Shown here: positions 8,355 to 16,775 of the stretch, one piece after another | How positions within the stretch are numbered: the first letter of the stretch is position 1 | Layout: each line of letters opens with the position of its first letter | Source of the DNA: Bog-756 sp963699345 | GTDB taxonomy: Bacteria > Actinomycetota > Acidimicrobiia > Acidimicrobiales > RAAP-2 | Length of the DNA: 64,000 nt | Assembly (NCBI GenBank): GCA_963699345.1 | Contig: CAVOTL010000005.1 | Span: 1,364,001-1,428,000 of the forward strand | Direction of reading: 5' to 3' | The notes under the pieces: model-generated | Database searches by the model: none | What the model saw: only the letters and a program-made list of their open reading frames with translations | Told to the model about the DNA's origin: nothing | Position numbers and translations under genes: made by a program

Positions 8355-8746
8355 GTGCCACCGAGCCCCGGGATCCGACTCCGATCCGTGGTCCTGGACT
8401 GCCCCGACGCCGTGGCCCTGGCCCGGTTCTACGCCGCCCTCCTCGACGGCACGCGCCGACACCTCGGACCCCGAGTGGTGCGAGGTCCACGTGGAGGGAA
8501 CGGCGATCAAGATCGCCTGCCAACGGGTGGAGGGCCACCGGGCTCCCGACTGGCCCGACGGCTCCCCCCAGCAGCTCCACCTCGACCTGACGGTGTCCGA
8601 CCTCGACGCCACGTCGCGTCGGGCCGTCGACCTCGGGGCCGTCGTGCTCGGGGGACCCGGTGGTGGAGCCGGGTTGCATCTTCGTGGTGCACGCCGACCC
8701 CGCCGGCCACCCGTTCTGCCTCTGCCGTGAAACATCCGAGCGATGA
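8355..8746 (+). CDS. VOC-fold (glyoxalase-like) protein, frame broken
   Basis: About 130 residues in three collinear frames. The first is RLRSVVLDCPDAVALARFYA, typical of actinobacterial Glyoxalase_6 proteins. The second contains DPEWCEVHVEGTAIKIACQR and PQQLHLDLTVSDLDATSRRA, with the metal-site-like LHLDLTV strand. The third is FVVHADPAGHPFCLC, the usual DPAGHPFCLC ending. Start is GTG at 8355; breaks lie near 8455 and 8665. These proteins bind small ligands or metals through paired VOC modules; no substrate is known. Confidence 0.75.
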
Positions 8747-8750
8747 GAGG

Positions 8751-9324
8751 TCAGGAGCTCACCGAGCCGACACCGGCGACCCACTCCCCGGTGGTCATCA
8801 CGTCCGCCTGGCGGGGGAACACCTTGTCGAGGAGCACCCGGTGGACCTCCGGGTCGCCGTCGGCGCAGCCGTCGCGGAGCACGGTGATCCCGTAGTCGAG
8901 GTCGGCGGCCTGGCGGAGGGTCGACAGCACCACCCCGCTGGTGGAGATGCCGCACAGGACGAGGCGGGACACGCCGAGCGACCGCAGCACCACCTCGAGG
9001 TCGCTCCCGGTGAAGGCGCTCACCCGCTTCTTGACCACCACGACGTCGTCGGGACCCGGTGCCACCGCCGGATGCACCTGGGTGCTCCGGATCGTCGACG
9101 CCCATGTCGCTGCGCCCGGCCAGCGCGGAGAACGACTTGTTGGCGGGGCTGACGTCCTCGCCTCCCGGCCGGAAGGCGACCCGGACGTAGACCACCGGGA
9201 TCCCGTGCGAGCGGGCGCCGTCGACCGCGGCCCCGATGCGCTCGAGCAGGTGGTCGGCGGCATCGGGCACGCGGGCCACGATCCCGTTCTGGACGTCCAT
9301 GACCAGGAGGGCGGAAGTTGTCAT
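8751..9324 (-). CDS. Isochorismatase-family cysteine hydrolase, frame broken
   Basis: Cysteine hydrolase fold of the isochorismatase/nicotinamidase superfamily. The start MTTSALLVMDVQNGIV holds the catalytic Asp (MDVQNG). VVYVRVAFRPGGEDVSPANK follows, then the Lys-containing strand DDVVVVKKRVSAFTGSDLE, and the nucleophile region SRLVLCGISTSGVVLSTLRQ, with Cys in LCGISTSG. The last part is typical (DLDYGITVLRDGCAD). The first 80 residues and the rest are in different frames; removing one base at about 9087 joins DDP to STQVHP. Start is the ATG at 9324. The substrate could be an amide, an N-carbamoyl compound or isochorismate. Confidence 0.82.
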
Positions 9325-9397
9325 CCCCCCGTTGTAGCCGGTGGTGGCGGATCGCGTCGGCTGGCCGGTGGTGGTCCGGCGCCCGGACAGGACCCGG

Positions 9398-9835
9398 TCA
9401 GGACTCCAGGGCCACGTTGAACATCCACCGCACCCCGAACCGGTCGAGGCAGGTTCCCCACAGCGACCCCCAGGGCATCGGGTTGAGTCCGGTGCCGTCG
9501 CTGCCGCCCTCGGACAGCGCGGCGTAGAGGCGCTCGGCCTCCTCCCGGGTGTCGGGTTCGAGGTTGAGGGTGGAGTTGTTGCCGATCCGGAGTTCGTGGC
9601 CCATCGACGCCAGCATGTCGGTGCCCATGAGCACATGGCCGGCCAGGATCGGCAGCTCGACGTGCAGCACCTTGTCGCGCTCGTCCTCGGGCAGCTCGGG
9701 CGCCCCGGGTCCGGACGGCATGTCGCGGAAGCGCTGGATCGGAACGGAGTACTCGGTGCCGAAGACGTCGGCGTAGAAGGTGAACGCCTGCTCGGTGTCC
9801 CCCATGAAGTTCAGGTACGTGCTGACTCGGCTCAT
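9398..9835 (-). CDS. PhnB-like VOC-family protein
   Basis: A 145-residue protein of the PhnB / 3-demethylubiquinone-methyltransferase-like VOC group. It has the start MSRVSTYLNFMGDTEQAFTF, followed by FYADVFGTEY, VLHVELPILAGHVLMGTDM, NNSTLNLEPDTREEAERLYA and the ending WGTCLDRFGVRWMFNV. The ATG at 9835 has GGGAGG five bases upstream. The frame is intact. Such proteins are common in actinobacteria as small cytosolic proteins of unknown ligand; the metal residues of true glyoxalases are only partly kept. Confidence 0.85.
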   Translation of the reverse strand: MSRVSTYLNFMGDTEQAFTFYADVFGTEYSVPIQRFRDMPSGPGAPELPEDERDKVLHVELPILAGHVLMGTDMLASMGHELRIGNNSTLNLEPDTREEAERLYAALSEGGSDGTGLNPMPWGSLWGTCLDRFGVRWMFNVALES

Positions 9836-9987
9836 CGGACCTCCCAGGGTCGTCGCCACTCGGCCACATCGTGACCCAGGCGGTGCCCGGGAGCAACCAT
9901 CCGCGGCCCGTCGACGGTCGGTGGGGTCGGGTCGACGGTCGGCGGACGCCGCGAGCGCAAGCTGGCGACTGGCGGCGTGGGGCGCCG

Positions 9988-10408
9988 TCAGTCGGGCAGG
10001 ATGCCGTTCGCCGACGTGGCCACGAAGGTCGCCACCAGGCGGTGGTCGTCGACCATGGACCGCCGGTAGGCGTCCCAGTCGTCGTGCTCGCCGTTGGCCG
10101 ACCGGTAGTAGTCGACGAGCTGGTCGACCACCGCGTCGTCGGGCGCCTGCGCCACCGGGCTGAGCTCGACGTGGCCGTCCAGGCGCGACCCACGTGAAGA
10201 CGTCATCGCCCGGGACGAACAGCGCCGCCCGAGGGTCACGTCGCAGGTTGCGGGTCTTGGCCCGGTCGTCGGTGATCGAGATGGTGAAGCGGTCACCGAC
10301 GGCCCGGAAGAAGATCACCGACTGCTGCGGTCGGCCGTCGGCCCGGAGCGTGGTGAGCAGGCCGTTGCGGCGTCCGGCGGCGAAGGCGAGGGCACGGTCG
10401 AGGTCCAT
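9988..10408 (-). CDS. PPOX-class F420-dependent protein, frame broken
   Basis: Split-barrel protein of the pyridoxamine-phosphate-oxidase-like, F420-binding group. The N-terminal part reads MDLDRALAFAAGRRNGLLTT, RADGRPQQSVIFFRAVGDRF and ISITDDRAKTRNLRRDPRAA, with the K-T-R-N-L-R-R-D-P signature that binds the cofactor phosphate. The C-terminal part (GHVELSPVAQAPDDAVVDQL and VATFVATSANGILPD) is in a second frame; the break is near 10190. Start is ATG at 10408. Family members reduce or bind F420, biliverdin or heme. Its function here is unknown. Confidence 0.82.
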
Positions 10409-10463
10409 GCCTGCACTGTACGGCGGGAGCCCGGGCGACCGTCCGGATCGGACCACCGGCGCC

Positions 10464-11026
10464 TCAGGCGCCGCCCACGTCCCAGAGGTGGTGGACGGGG
10501 TCGTGGAGGATGTAGCGCGACAACGACTCGACGGTGAACGGGCTGCCGTTGGAGCGGAGGCCCGGCCGGTCCCACGCCGCACCGGTCACCCCGTCGAGCC
10601 GGTCGGCGAAGTCGTCGGCCGCCCGGCGCCAGCTCACCGGCGACCACCTCGGGGTCCTGGCGGTCGTAGCGGTCGGCCACGGCCGTCGGCGTCCTGGTCC
10701 CAGTCGGCGAACGTCGGGGCGTCCTCGGCCAGCAGCAGGGCGATCCGCCCGTCGGCGATCCGGAAGACGTCCCGGACGTGGCAGCCGTACTCGAGGGCCG
10801 ACCAGCGGTCGGGCCGGGGGCGGGGGCGGACGTCGCCCCGACCCAGCCGGGCAGCCCAGGACGCGGCCACGCGCGCGGGCCTCGTCCGCCAGGCCGTCCG
10901 CGCGGGTGCTCCGACGGGGTCGAACCCGCACTCGGGACACGGCCGCTCGAGGACCCAGGTCCAGTCCTTGTCGTCTGGCGGTGGCGCGTCCGGCGGTGGC
11001 GCGTCGGGCGGTGGTGCGTCGGGCAT
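10464..11026 (-). CDS. DinB-family (DUF664-like) protein, frame broken
   Basis: Actinobacterial DinB-superfamily protein. The N-terminus has a repeated PPPDAP segment (encoded by an 18-base tandem repeat near 10980-11025), then DWTWVLERPCPECGFD, a hallmark of this group. The helical part contains RWSALEYGCHVRDVFRIADG, with the conserved His of the DinB metal site, and APTFADWDQDA. The last part, in another frame, is SPFTVESLSRYILHDPVHHL, with the second His cluster. At least two breaks lie between 10640 and 10900. DinB proteins are four-helix bundles that include thiol-dependent transferases. Confidence 0.75.
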
Positions 11027-11058
11027 CCCGCCACGCTACGGCCGGATGGCGCCGGCCG

Positions 11059-11376
11059 TCAGCCGTCGAGGCCGAACTGGGCGCGGTCGGCCGGGCGGCA
11101 CCAGGTCGAGGTACTCGTCACGGTGCGCGTCGATGAACTTCGCCACGTACGGGCAGTGGGGGAGGACGGCCAGGTGCCGGGACCGGGCGTCGTCGAGCAC
11201 GGCCCGCACCATGACGCCGGCCAGGCCCCGACCTGCGTGGTCGGCGGTCGATCTCGGTGTGGAGGAGCTCGATGGTGCCCGGCGCCAGCCGGTAGGTGAC
11301 GAACCCGACCGTCGTGCCGTCCTCGGCGATCTCGTAGCGCTTCGCGTTCCGGCCGGTCGGTCACCTCGGTGCTCAT
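11059..11376 (-). CDS. Small GNAT-like acetyltransferase, frame broken
   Basis: A protein of about 105 residues of the short YidJ/Gcn5-related type. Pieces in different frames read MSTEVTDRPE, RYEIAEDGTTVGFVTYRLAP (with GTIELLHTEID), GLAGVMVRAVLDDARSRHLA and VLPHCPYVAKFIDAHRDEYL. The HCPYVAKFI segment is diagnostic of this family. GGAGGAG lies seven bases before the ATG at 11376, and the ATG overlaps the TGA of the MarR gene, so the two are coupled. The likely end is QFGLDG at 11059. Breaks lie near 11235, 11350 and 11095. Confidence 0.72.
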   Translation of the reverse strand: MSTEVTDRPEREALRDRRGRHDGRVRHLPAGAGHHRAPPHRDRPPTTQVGAWPASWCGPCSTTPGPGTWPSSPTARTWRSSSTRTVTSTSTWCRPADRAQFGLDG

Positions 11377-12022
11377 GTCCGGACTCCTCCCAGGGTCGGG
11401 CGGGTGGGTCGGGTCGGGTCGATCCGCCGGGCTCGGGCGACGGTCCGTCCGGCGACGCTCCGGGCAGCCACGGGGGCCTCGTCGCCTCGTCCGGGATCGA
11501 TCCGACGGAGGATCCGCTCGTTGCGCCTCCCGCAGGCCGCGCAGCTGCCCGGGACCGAGGGCATCGACGAACAGCTCCCGGACCGCCGCGACATGGCCGG
11601 GCGCCGCCGCCTCCACGAGGGCGAGATCCCGCCGGGGTCAGCACCGCCCGGATGCACCGCCCGTCGTCGGGATCCCGCTTCGCGGACCAACAGCCCCCTC
11701 GCCTCGAGGTGGCGGGCGGCGTGGGAGAGGCGCGACGGCGACGCGTTGGTGAGCGTCGCCAGCCGGCTCATGCGCAGGGCACGGTCGGACTGCTCCGACA
11801 GCATGGCGAGCACGGTGTACTCGAAGAGCGTGAGACCGGCGCTGCGCTCGAGCTGGGCATCGAGCAGGGGTGGCAGCTTGGCCAGCACGCGCAGGAGGCC
11901 GAGCCACGCCTCGCGCTCCTCGGGTCCGAGCCACCTCGGCGGCGCCGCCCGGTCGGGCGTCCACGCGCTCTCCGCGGCGGACGGATGGGTCGCCCGGACG
12001 TGACCCCGGCGACCTGCGTCAT
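11373..12022 (-). CDS. MarR-family transcriptional regulator, frame broken
   Basis: Winged-helix regulator. The conserved part reads PRWLGPEEREAWLGLLRVLA, LLDAQLERSAGLTLFEYTVL, AMLSEQSDRALRMSRLATLT and NASPSRLSHAARHLEARGLL (recognition helix), all standard for MarR. The downstream wing and dimerisation helix (RCIRAVLTPAG-type, AVRELFVDALGP) pass through other frames. The ATG at 12022 (MTQVAGV) is just inside an operator-bearing intergenic region, and a break near 12000 joins it to the conserved part. The gene is divergent from an extradiol dioxygenase, which it probably represses, and is coupled to the GNAT gene by ATGA. Confidence 0.8.
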
Positions 12023-12043
12023 CTCCCCATCCTAGCTGATTGG

Positions 12044-12091
12044 TTGAATCTTCAATTGAATCTGGTACAGTGTAGTTGCGCATACAACTAC
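12044..12091. promoter_or_regulatory. Promoter and MarR-type operators between marR and dioxygenase gene
   Basis: TTGAAT (12044-12049), 16 bases, TACAGT (12066-12071) reads as a promoter toward the dioxygenase. Overlapping it are dyads TTGAA-N2-TTCAA (12044-12055) and TTCAATTGAA (12051-12060). Directly downstream is a perfect inverted repeat GTAGTTG-N6-CAACTAC (12072-12091). This AT-richer patch stands out from the surrounding GC-rich sequence and suits MarR binding. Confidence 0.65.
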
Positions 12092-12149
12092 TGACCGTGG
12101 AGGACGTCTCCGCCGCCGACCCGCACCCCCGACAGGAAGGAACGGTCCC

Positions 12150-13036
12150 ATGACCTCCCCGATGCTGGCCCCCGTGCCCGGTGCGGCGTTCGACGCCTTC
12201 CTGGCCGACACCGCGCCCGTCCTCGCACGACCTCCCCCTCTGGACACCGGCGGACGGCCCGATGCCGGCGCTCTACGTCGGCCACGGCGCCCCGCCCCTG
12301 CTCGACGACCCCCTCTGGATCGACCAGCTGTTCGCCTGGCGGCGATCGCTCCCCACCCCGACGGCCATCCTGGTGGTCAGCGCCCACTGGGAAGCCGCGC
12401 CGCTGCGGCTGTCGGCGACGGGCGCGGCCGTTCCCCTGGTGTACGACTTCGGCGGGTTTGCCGAGCGGTTCTACTCCATGACGTACCCGACACCCGACGC
12501 CGGCGGTCTGGCCGAGCGGGTGGCGTCGCTCATGCCCGACGACGAGCCGGTCCACCGCGACCGCGGTCCGGGGCCTCGACCACGGGGCCTGGGTGCCGCT
12601 GAAGGTGATGTACCCCTACGCCGACGTCCCGGTCCTGCAGCTCAGCATCCCGACCCACGACCCCGAGCGGCTGCTGGCCCTCGGACGCCGCCTGCGCCCC
12701 CTGCGCGACGAGGGCGTCCTCATCATGGGCTCGGGGTTCCTCACGCACGGCCTCCCCTACCTCACCCGTGACCAGTTCATGGGCGAACGGGGTCCCGGCG
12801 TGGTCGGCCGACTTCGACCGGTGGGCCGCGCGCCGCCCTGGACGCCGGCGACGTCGACACCCTGGCCGCCTACCGGGACCGCGCCCCCGGAATGCCCTAC
12901 GCCCACCCCACGGTCGAGCACTTCGTGCCCCTCTTCATCACCCTCGGAGCGGCGACGCGTCCCCGACGCCCCGGTCGAGACGGCGATCGACGGCTTCCAG
13001 TTCGGCCTGGCCAAGCGCTCGTTCCAGGTCGTCTGA
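12150..13036 (+). CDS. DODA-type (class III) extradiol ring-opening dioxygenase, frame broken five times
   Basis: LigB-superfamily extradiol dioxygenase of the 4,5-DOPA-dioxygenase type. Collinear pieces: MTSPMLAPVPGAAFDAFLAD; MPALYVGHGAPPLLDDPLWI (metal His in GHGAPP); AILVVSAHWEAAPLRLSATG (second metal His); YDFGGFAERFYSMTYPTPDA; WVPLKVMYPYADVPVLQLSI; ILIMGSGFLTHGLPYL; and APVETAIDGFQFGLAKRSFQ at the end. Each break is repaired by removing one base; two are at 12225 and 12958. AGGAAGGA precedes the ATG. Divergence from MarR and the operator upstream suggest induction by a phenolic compound. Confidence 0.85.
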
Positions 13037-13128
13037 CATCGCCACACGGGTTGCCCGTCGCCCCGTGTGGAGCGTCGGAGGGCGGGAATGTCAACGGTGA
13101 AACGACGTTGCACCCGCAAGGAGCGGAT

Positions 13129-13924
13129 GTGAGACACGACGACGCATTTCCCCGGACGGAGGCAGCACCTCGCCCAGAGGTGACGGCGCACCCCGAAGTG
13201 ACACCGACCACCGGCCGCGGCCCCGTGGCGGCGGCCGGTCGCCGTCACGCTCGGTGTGGTCTGGGTCGCGCTCTACAACTGGTGGGTCCCGGTGGCCTTC
13301 GACCGTCGCCTCATGACCAGCCCCAACGAGTTCTTCAGTGACCTCGAGGCCACCGGCCGGCCCGACGCCACCGTGCTGCAGCACCTCGACCTGGCCGCCG
13401 GACTGGTCCTGGTGGTGGCGCTCCTCGTGCGCGGGGCGGCTCGGCCGCACCGGACGGCGCGTCCGAGTGGCCGTGGCTCGTCGCCATGGCGCGTGGCCGG
13501 CGCCGTCGGGGGCCAGTTCTCCTACGCCTGCCCCGAAGGGCTCAGCGCGTCCTGCCGGGCCGCCGAGTGGCGGCTCGCGCTCCCCCACCACCACTACGTC
13601 CACGTCCTCGCCGGCATCGCCGAGTTCGCGTTCGGCACCGTGGCCGTCTACAGGGCCTGGCAACGCATGCGCCCGAAGGAGGACGGCCTCACCCGGGCCG
13701 TCCGGTGGACTGGGCGCGTCCTGGTGCTCGCCTATCCGTTCCTGGGCATCGCCTACCTCACCGACCGCTTCGGGGCGTTCGTCGAGCCGGTCTTCTTCAC
13801 GTGCTTCTCGGTGATGGTGGTGGTCGAGCTGCTCGAGACGGACCGGGTCGAGCGTCGCACCGGCCGGGCGGCGGCGAGCCCACTGGTCGCGCCGCGGCGC
13901 GCCGACTTCGACCACGCCCGCTGA
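13129..13924 (+). CDS. Multi-pass membrane protein, possibly DUF998-like, frame broken
   Basis: About 265 residues with several membrane segments: VVWVALYNWWVPVAF, LDLAAGLVLVVALLV, GAVGGQFSYACPEGLSASCR (two conserved Cys), HHHYVHVLAGIAEFAFGTVA, VLVLAYPFLGIAYLTDRFGA and EPVFFTCFSVMVVVELLE. The Cys pair followed by LPHHHYVHVLAGI resembles DUF998 membrane proteins, tentatively. The start is a GTG at 13129 with AAGGAG five bases upstream; the N-terminal 40 residues are in another frame (break near 13235), and a pair of compensating breaks lies around 13450-13500. It lies downstream of the dioxygenase. Confidence 0.6.
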
Positions 13925-13998
13925 CCGGGCGAGCCACGGCGACCACGGATCGTCGACGGCTGGGCGGCCTACGGCGGGGGCCCGCCGGACCGCCGGGG

Positions 13999-14361
13999 TC
14001 AGGCCTGCTTGCCGGCGATCTCCCGGTGCACTTCCTCCATGTCCAGGTCGGTGGCCTGGGAGATGAGGTCCTCCAGGGCGTCGCCGGGAAGGGCCCCGGG
14101 CTGACTGAACACGATCACCTGCTCGCGCAGGATCATCAGCGTGGGGATCGACTGGATCCCGAACGAGCCGGCCAGCTCCTGCTGGGCCTCGGTGTCGATC
14201 TTGCCGAACACGATGTCGGGGTGGTCCTCGGAGGCCTGCTCGAAGATGGGGCCGAACGTCCGGCACGGCCCGCACCACGACGCCCAGAAGTCGACCAGGA
14301 CGGTGTCGTTCGTCGACACCACCTCGGCGAAGTTCTCCTTGGTCAGTTCCACCGTTGCCAT
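13999..14361 (-). CDS. trxA: Thioredoxin
   Basis: A 120-residue thioredoxin with the active site VDFWASWCGPCRTFGPIFEQ (WCGPC) and the cis-Pro loop GIQSIPTLMILREQVIVFSQ. The usual FGKIDTEAQQELAGSFGI segment lies between them. The C-terminus (DMEEVHREIAGKQA) is slightly longer than in E. coli TrxA. It is a cytosolic dithiol reductant for ribonucleotide reductase, peroxidases and other partners. The frame is intact. It stands alone, upstream of a same-strand region and convergent with the membrane-protein gene. Confidence 0.95.
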   Translation of the reverse strand: MATVELTKENFAEVVSTNDTVLVDFWASWCGPCRTFGPIFEQASEDHPDIVFGKIDTEAQQELAGSFGIQSIPTLMILREQVIVFSQPGALPGDALEDLISQATDLDMEEVHREIAGKQA

Positions 14362-14451
14362 CTACGTGCTCCCTTCTGAGCAGTCCTGGGTGGTCAACGC
14401 CGTACCGGGCCGGTCCATTCCGCCGCCGCGTCCGGACCCGGCCGACGTGGC

Positions 14452-14833
14452 TCAGGCGCCCCGGGTGTCGGTCTCCTGGAGGACGAGTCCGTTGCCGTCG
14501 GGATCGGCGAACGTCACGAACCGGCCCCACGGCGCCGACTCCACCTCGGCGGGGAGCTCGACCCCCAGGCCCCGCAGCCGGGTCGATGTCCCCCTCCAGG
14601 TCGTCCGTCTCCAGGACCGTGCCCCTCGACCCGCCGGCCGGCATGGTGTCGAACCAGGTGACCAGCGTGATCGACGTGAGCGCCCCCGGGGGGCGCACCT
14701 GGACCCAGCGCATCCCGGGCCCCATGGGCATGTCGTTGACGAGCTCGAAGCCGAGCACGTCGACGTAGAAGTCGCGGGCCCGGTCCTGGTCCGCGACCGA
14801 CAGCGAGAACAGCTGCACCGCGGTGACGGCCAC
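14452..14833 (-). CDS. VOC-family (glyoxalase-like) protein, frame broken
   Basis: A 126-residue single VOC protein: MAVTAVQLFSLSVADQDRAR, FYVDVLGFELVNDMPMGPGM, RWVQVRPPGALTSITLVTWF, and after a break near 14580 the standard ending SAPWGRFVTFADPDGNGLVL with QETDTRG. The FADPDGNGLVL motif contains the usual late VOC strand. Related proteins are annotated as bleomycin-resistance-like, but this fold is used for many ligands and resistance should not be assumed. It starts three bases from the end of the FKBP gene upstream on the same strand. Confidence 0.82.
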
Positions 14834-14836
14834 GGG

Positions 14837-15378
14837 TCAGTTCACCTTCAGGAGGTCGACGATGAAGATCAGGGTGTCGTTGGCGGCGATGCCGCTCGCC
14901 GGCGACTGGTCGCCGTAGGCGAGGTTCGGCGGGATGATCAGCTCCCGGCGGCCGCCGACCTTCATCCCGGCGATGCCCTCGTTCCACCCGGTGATCACGT
15001 TGCCGCCGAGCTGGAACTGGAACGACTGGCCACGGCTCCACGACGAGTCGAAGATCTGCTTGGAGGAGTACGCCACACCCACGTACTGGACGGTCAGCTG
15101 GTCACCCGGCTGGGCCTCGGCCCCCGTGCCCACGATGAGGTCCTTCACCTCCAGCTGGGTGGGGGGCGAGCCCGGCGGGACGGTGATCGTCGGCTCGGTG
15201 CCCCAGGTGCCGGCGGCCGACGGGTCCGAGATGGTCCCGATCGAGGTGGGGGCGGTCGTGGAGCTGGCCGGGCCGACGTCGTGGTGGTGGTCGGGCTCGC
15301 CGACGAGCTCCCGCAGGCGGCGAGCCCCAGACCGGAGGCGGCCACGGCCACGAGGGTCCAGGTGCGGAGGCGGGTCAT
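14837..15378 (-). CDS. Lipoprotein FKBP-type peptidyl-prolyl cis-trans isomerase, frame broken
   Basis: About 180 residues. The N-terminus MTRLRTWTLVAVAASGLGLA is a lipoprotein signal peptide with the lipobox GLAAC, then a Ser/Thr linker. The FKBP domain follows: KDLIVGTGAEAQPGDQLTVQ, YVGVAYSSKQIFDSSWSRGQ, FQLGGNVITGWNEGIAGMKV, GGRRELIIPPNLAYGDQSP and NDTLIFIVDLLKVN. The active-site residues (Tyr, Phe-Asp, Ile-Trp, Tyr) are kept. It would act outside the membrane in folding of exported proteins. The signal and the FKBP domain are in different frames; the break is near 15265. AAAGGAA precedes the ATG at 15378. Confidence 0.88.
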
Positions 15379-15521
15379 GGGGGAGGTTCCTTTCGCGACG
15401 GGATGGGACGGGGCCGGGGGTCGGCGTCCCGGGGCAGACGGTAGCCGCCCGTGCGGCGCCCGGGGGTGCGGTACCCGTCGTCGGGCGTTCCGCGCGTCAC
15501 ACCCCACTGTCACCGTGGGCC

Positions 15522-16766
15522 ATGCTCCTCGACCGGCTCGCCGGCATCACCGATCAGCTCCGCTCCTCCCTCACCGACCTCGAGCCCGAGACGGCTCAGC
15601 GGCGCCGACGCCGCCCGGCTGCTCGACGCCTTCGCCGAGATCGAGCGCCTGGCCTCGGCCGGCACCCTCCTGGCCGCCCGGCGGGTCGAGTCCTCGAACG
15701 TCTGGCGGCGCACCGGCCACCGGTCCGCCGCCGCCCACGTGGCCGAGGTGACCGGCACGGGCATCGGCCCGGCGATCTCGACCCTGGAGACGGCCCGCCA
15801 CCTCGGCTCCCTGCCGGCCACCGACGAGGCGGTCCGCCAGGGCCGGCTCTCGGGGACCCAGGTGAAGGAGATCGCCGGCGCCGCCATCCTGCAGCCGGAG
15901 GCCGAGCAGTCGCTGGTCGACGCGGCCGGCCAGCAGCCGCTCAACGTGCTCAAGCTGCGCTGTCGCCGGGTCCGTGCCGCCGGCCAGGACCAGAAGGCGG
16001 CCTACGACGCCATCCGCCGCGGCCGCTACCTGCGGAACTGGGTGGAGGACAACGGCGCCGTCCGCTTCGACGCCCGCCTCACCCCGGACGAAGGGGCGCG
16101 GCTCATCGCCGCCGTGGCCGCGCGAGACCGAGCGCCTGGCGGCGACGGGCCGCCAGGCCGGGATCGACGAACCCCGCAAGGCCCTCGCCGCCGACGCCCT
16201 GGTGGGATTGGCCTGCGAACCGTCGGAGCGGACGGACCGCTCGGGGGGTGAGCGCCCGCCCGGGCGCCCGGTCGACCGGCGGCGCACCCCGGGCCACCGT
16301 CCACGTCCGGGTCGACCACGCCGCCCTCGTCCGCGGCCACGTCGAGGCGGGCGAGCTGTGCGAGATCCCGGGCATCGGTCCCGTGCCCGTCGAGGTGGCC
16401 CGACGCCTGGCCGTCGACTGCGTGCTCAACGTGCTGGTGACCGACGGCGTCGACGTGACCGCGGTCGCCCACTCCGGCCGCACGATCCCGGCGGCCCTGC
16501 GCCGGGCGTTGGCGGAGCGGGACCCCGAGTGCGTCGTCCCGGGCTGTCCGACCCGGACCGGACTGGAGATCGACCACCTCCTGCCCTTCGCCGAGGGCGG
16601 TCCGGCGAGCCTGGACAACCTGGCCCGCCTCTGCCACTGGCACCACTACCTGAAGACCCATCACGGACACCGGCTGGCGCGTGGCGACGCACCCGACCGG
16701 GCCTGGCGGTGGGTGGCACCGGACGATCCCCCGGCCGTGCCGGCGCACATCCTCCGTTCGGGCTGA
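15522..16766 (+). CDS. DUF222/HNH endonuclease (13E12-repeat type), frame broken three times
   Basis: Actinobacterial protein with an N-terminal helical DUF222 domain and a C-terminal HNH nuclease. The DUF222 part contains LSGADAARLLDAFAEIERLA, AARRVESSNVWRRTGHRSAA and GSLPATDEAVRQGRLSGTQV. The HNH part reads DPECVVPGCPTRTGLEIDHL and LCHWHHYLKTHHGHRLARG, with the CxxxC-type Cys pair, the His of the catalytic EIDHLLPFAEGG, and the N-x-L-C-x-x-H-H ending. Surplus bases near 15600, 16120 and 16290 separate the pieces. These genes occur in many copies in actinobacteria and may be mobile; the biological target is unknown. Confidence 0.85.
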   Translation: MLLDRLAGITDQLRSSLTDLEPETAQRRRRRPAARRLRRDRAPGLGRHPPGRPAGRVLERLAAHRPPVRRRPRGRGDRHGHRPGDLDPGDGPPPRLPAGHRRGGPPGPALGDPGEGDRRRRHPAAGGRAVAGRRGRPAAAQRAQAALSPGPCRRPGPEGGLRRHPPRPLPAELGGGQRRRPLRRPPHPGRRGAAHRRRGRARPSAWRRRAARPGSTNPARPSPPTPWWDWPANRRSGRTARGVSARPGARSTGGAPRATVHVRVDHAALVRGHVEAGELCEIPGIGPVPVEVARRLAVDCVLNVLVTDGVDVTAVAHSGRTIPAALRRALAERDPECVVPGCPTRTGLEIDHLLPFAEGGPASLDNLARLCHWHHYLKTHHGHRLARGDAPDRAWRWVAPDDPPAVPAHILRSG

Positions 16767-16775
16767 GCCGCGCCC

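Noticed and set aside
10970..11026. Pro-rich repeat at the start of the DinB gene as a separate repeat element
   Set aside because: The 18-base repeat encodes PPPDAP inside the coding frame directly before a conserved motif, so it belongs to the protein.
14452..14833. A bleomycin-resistance gene
   Set aside because: The VOC fold alone does not imply resistance; nothing in sequence or context supports it.
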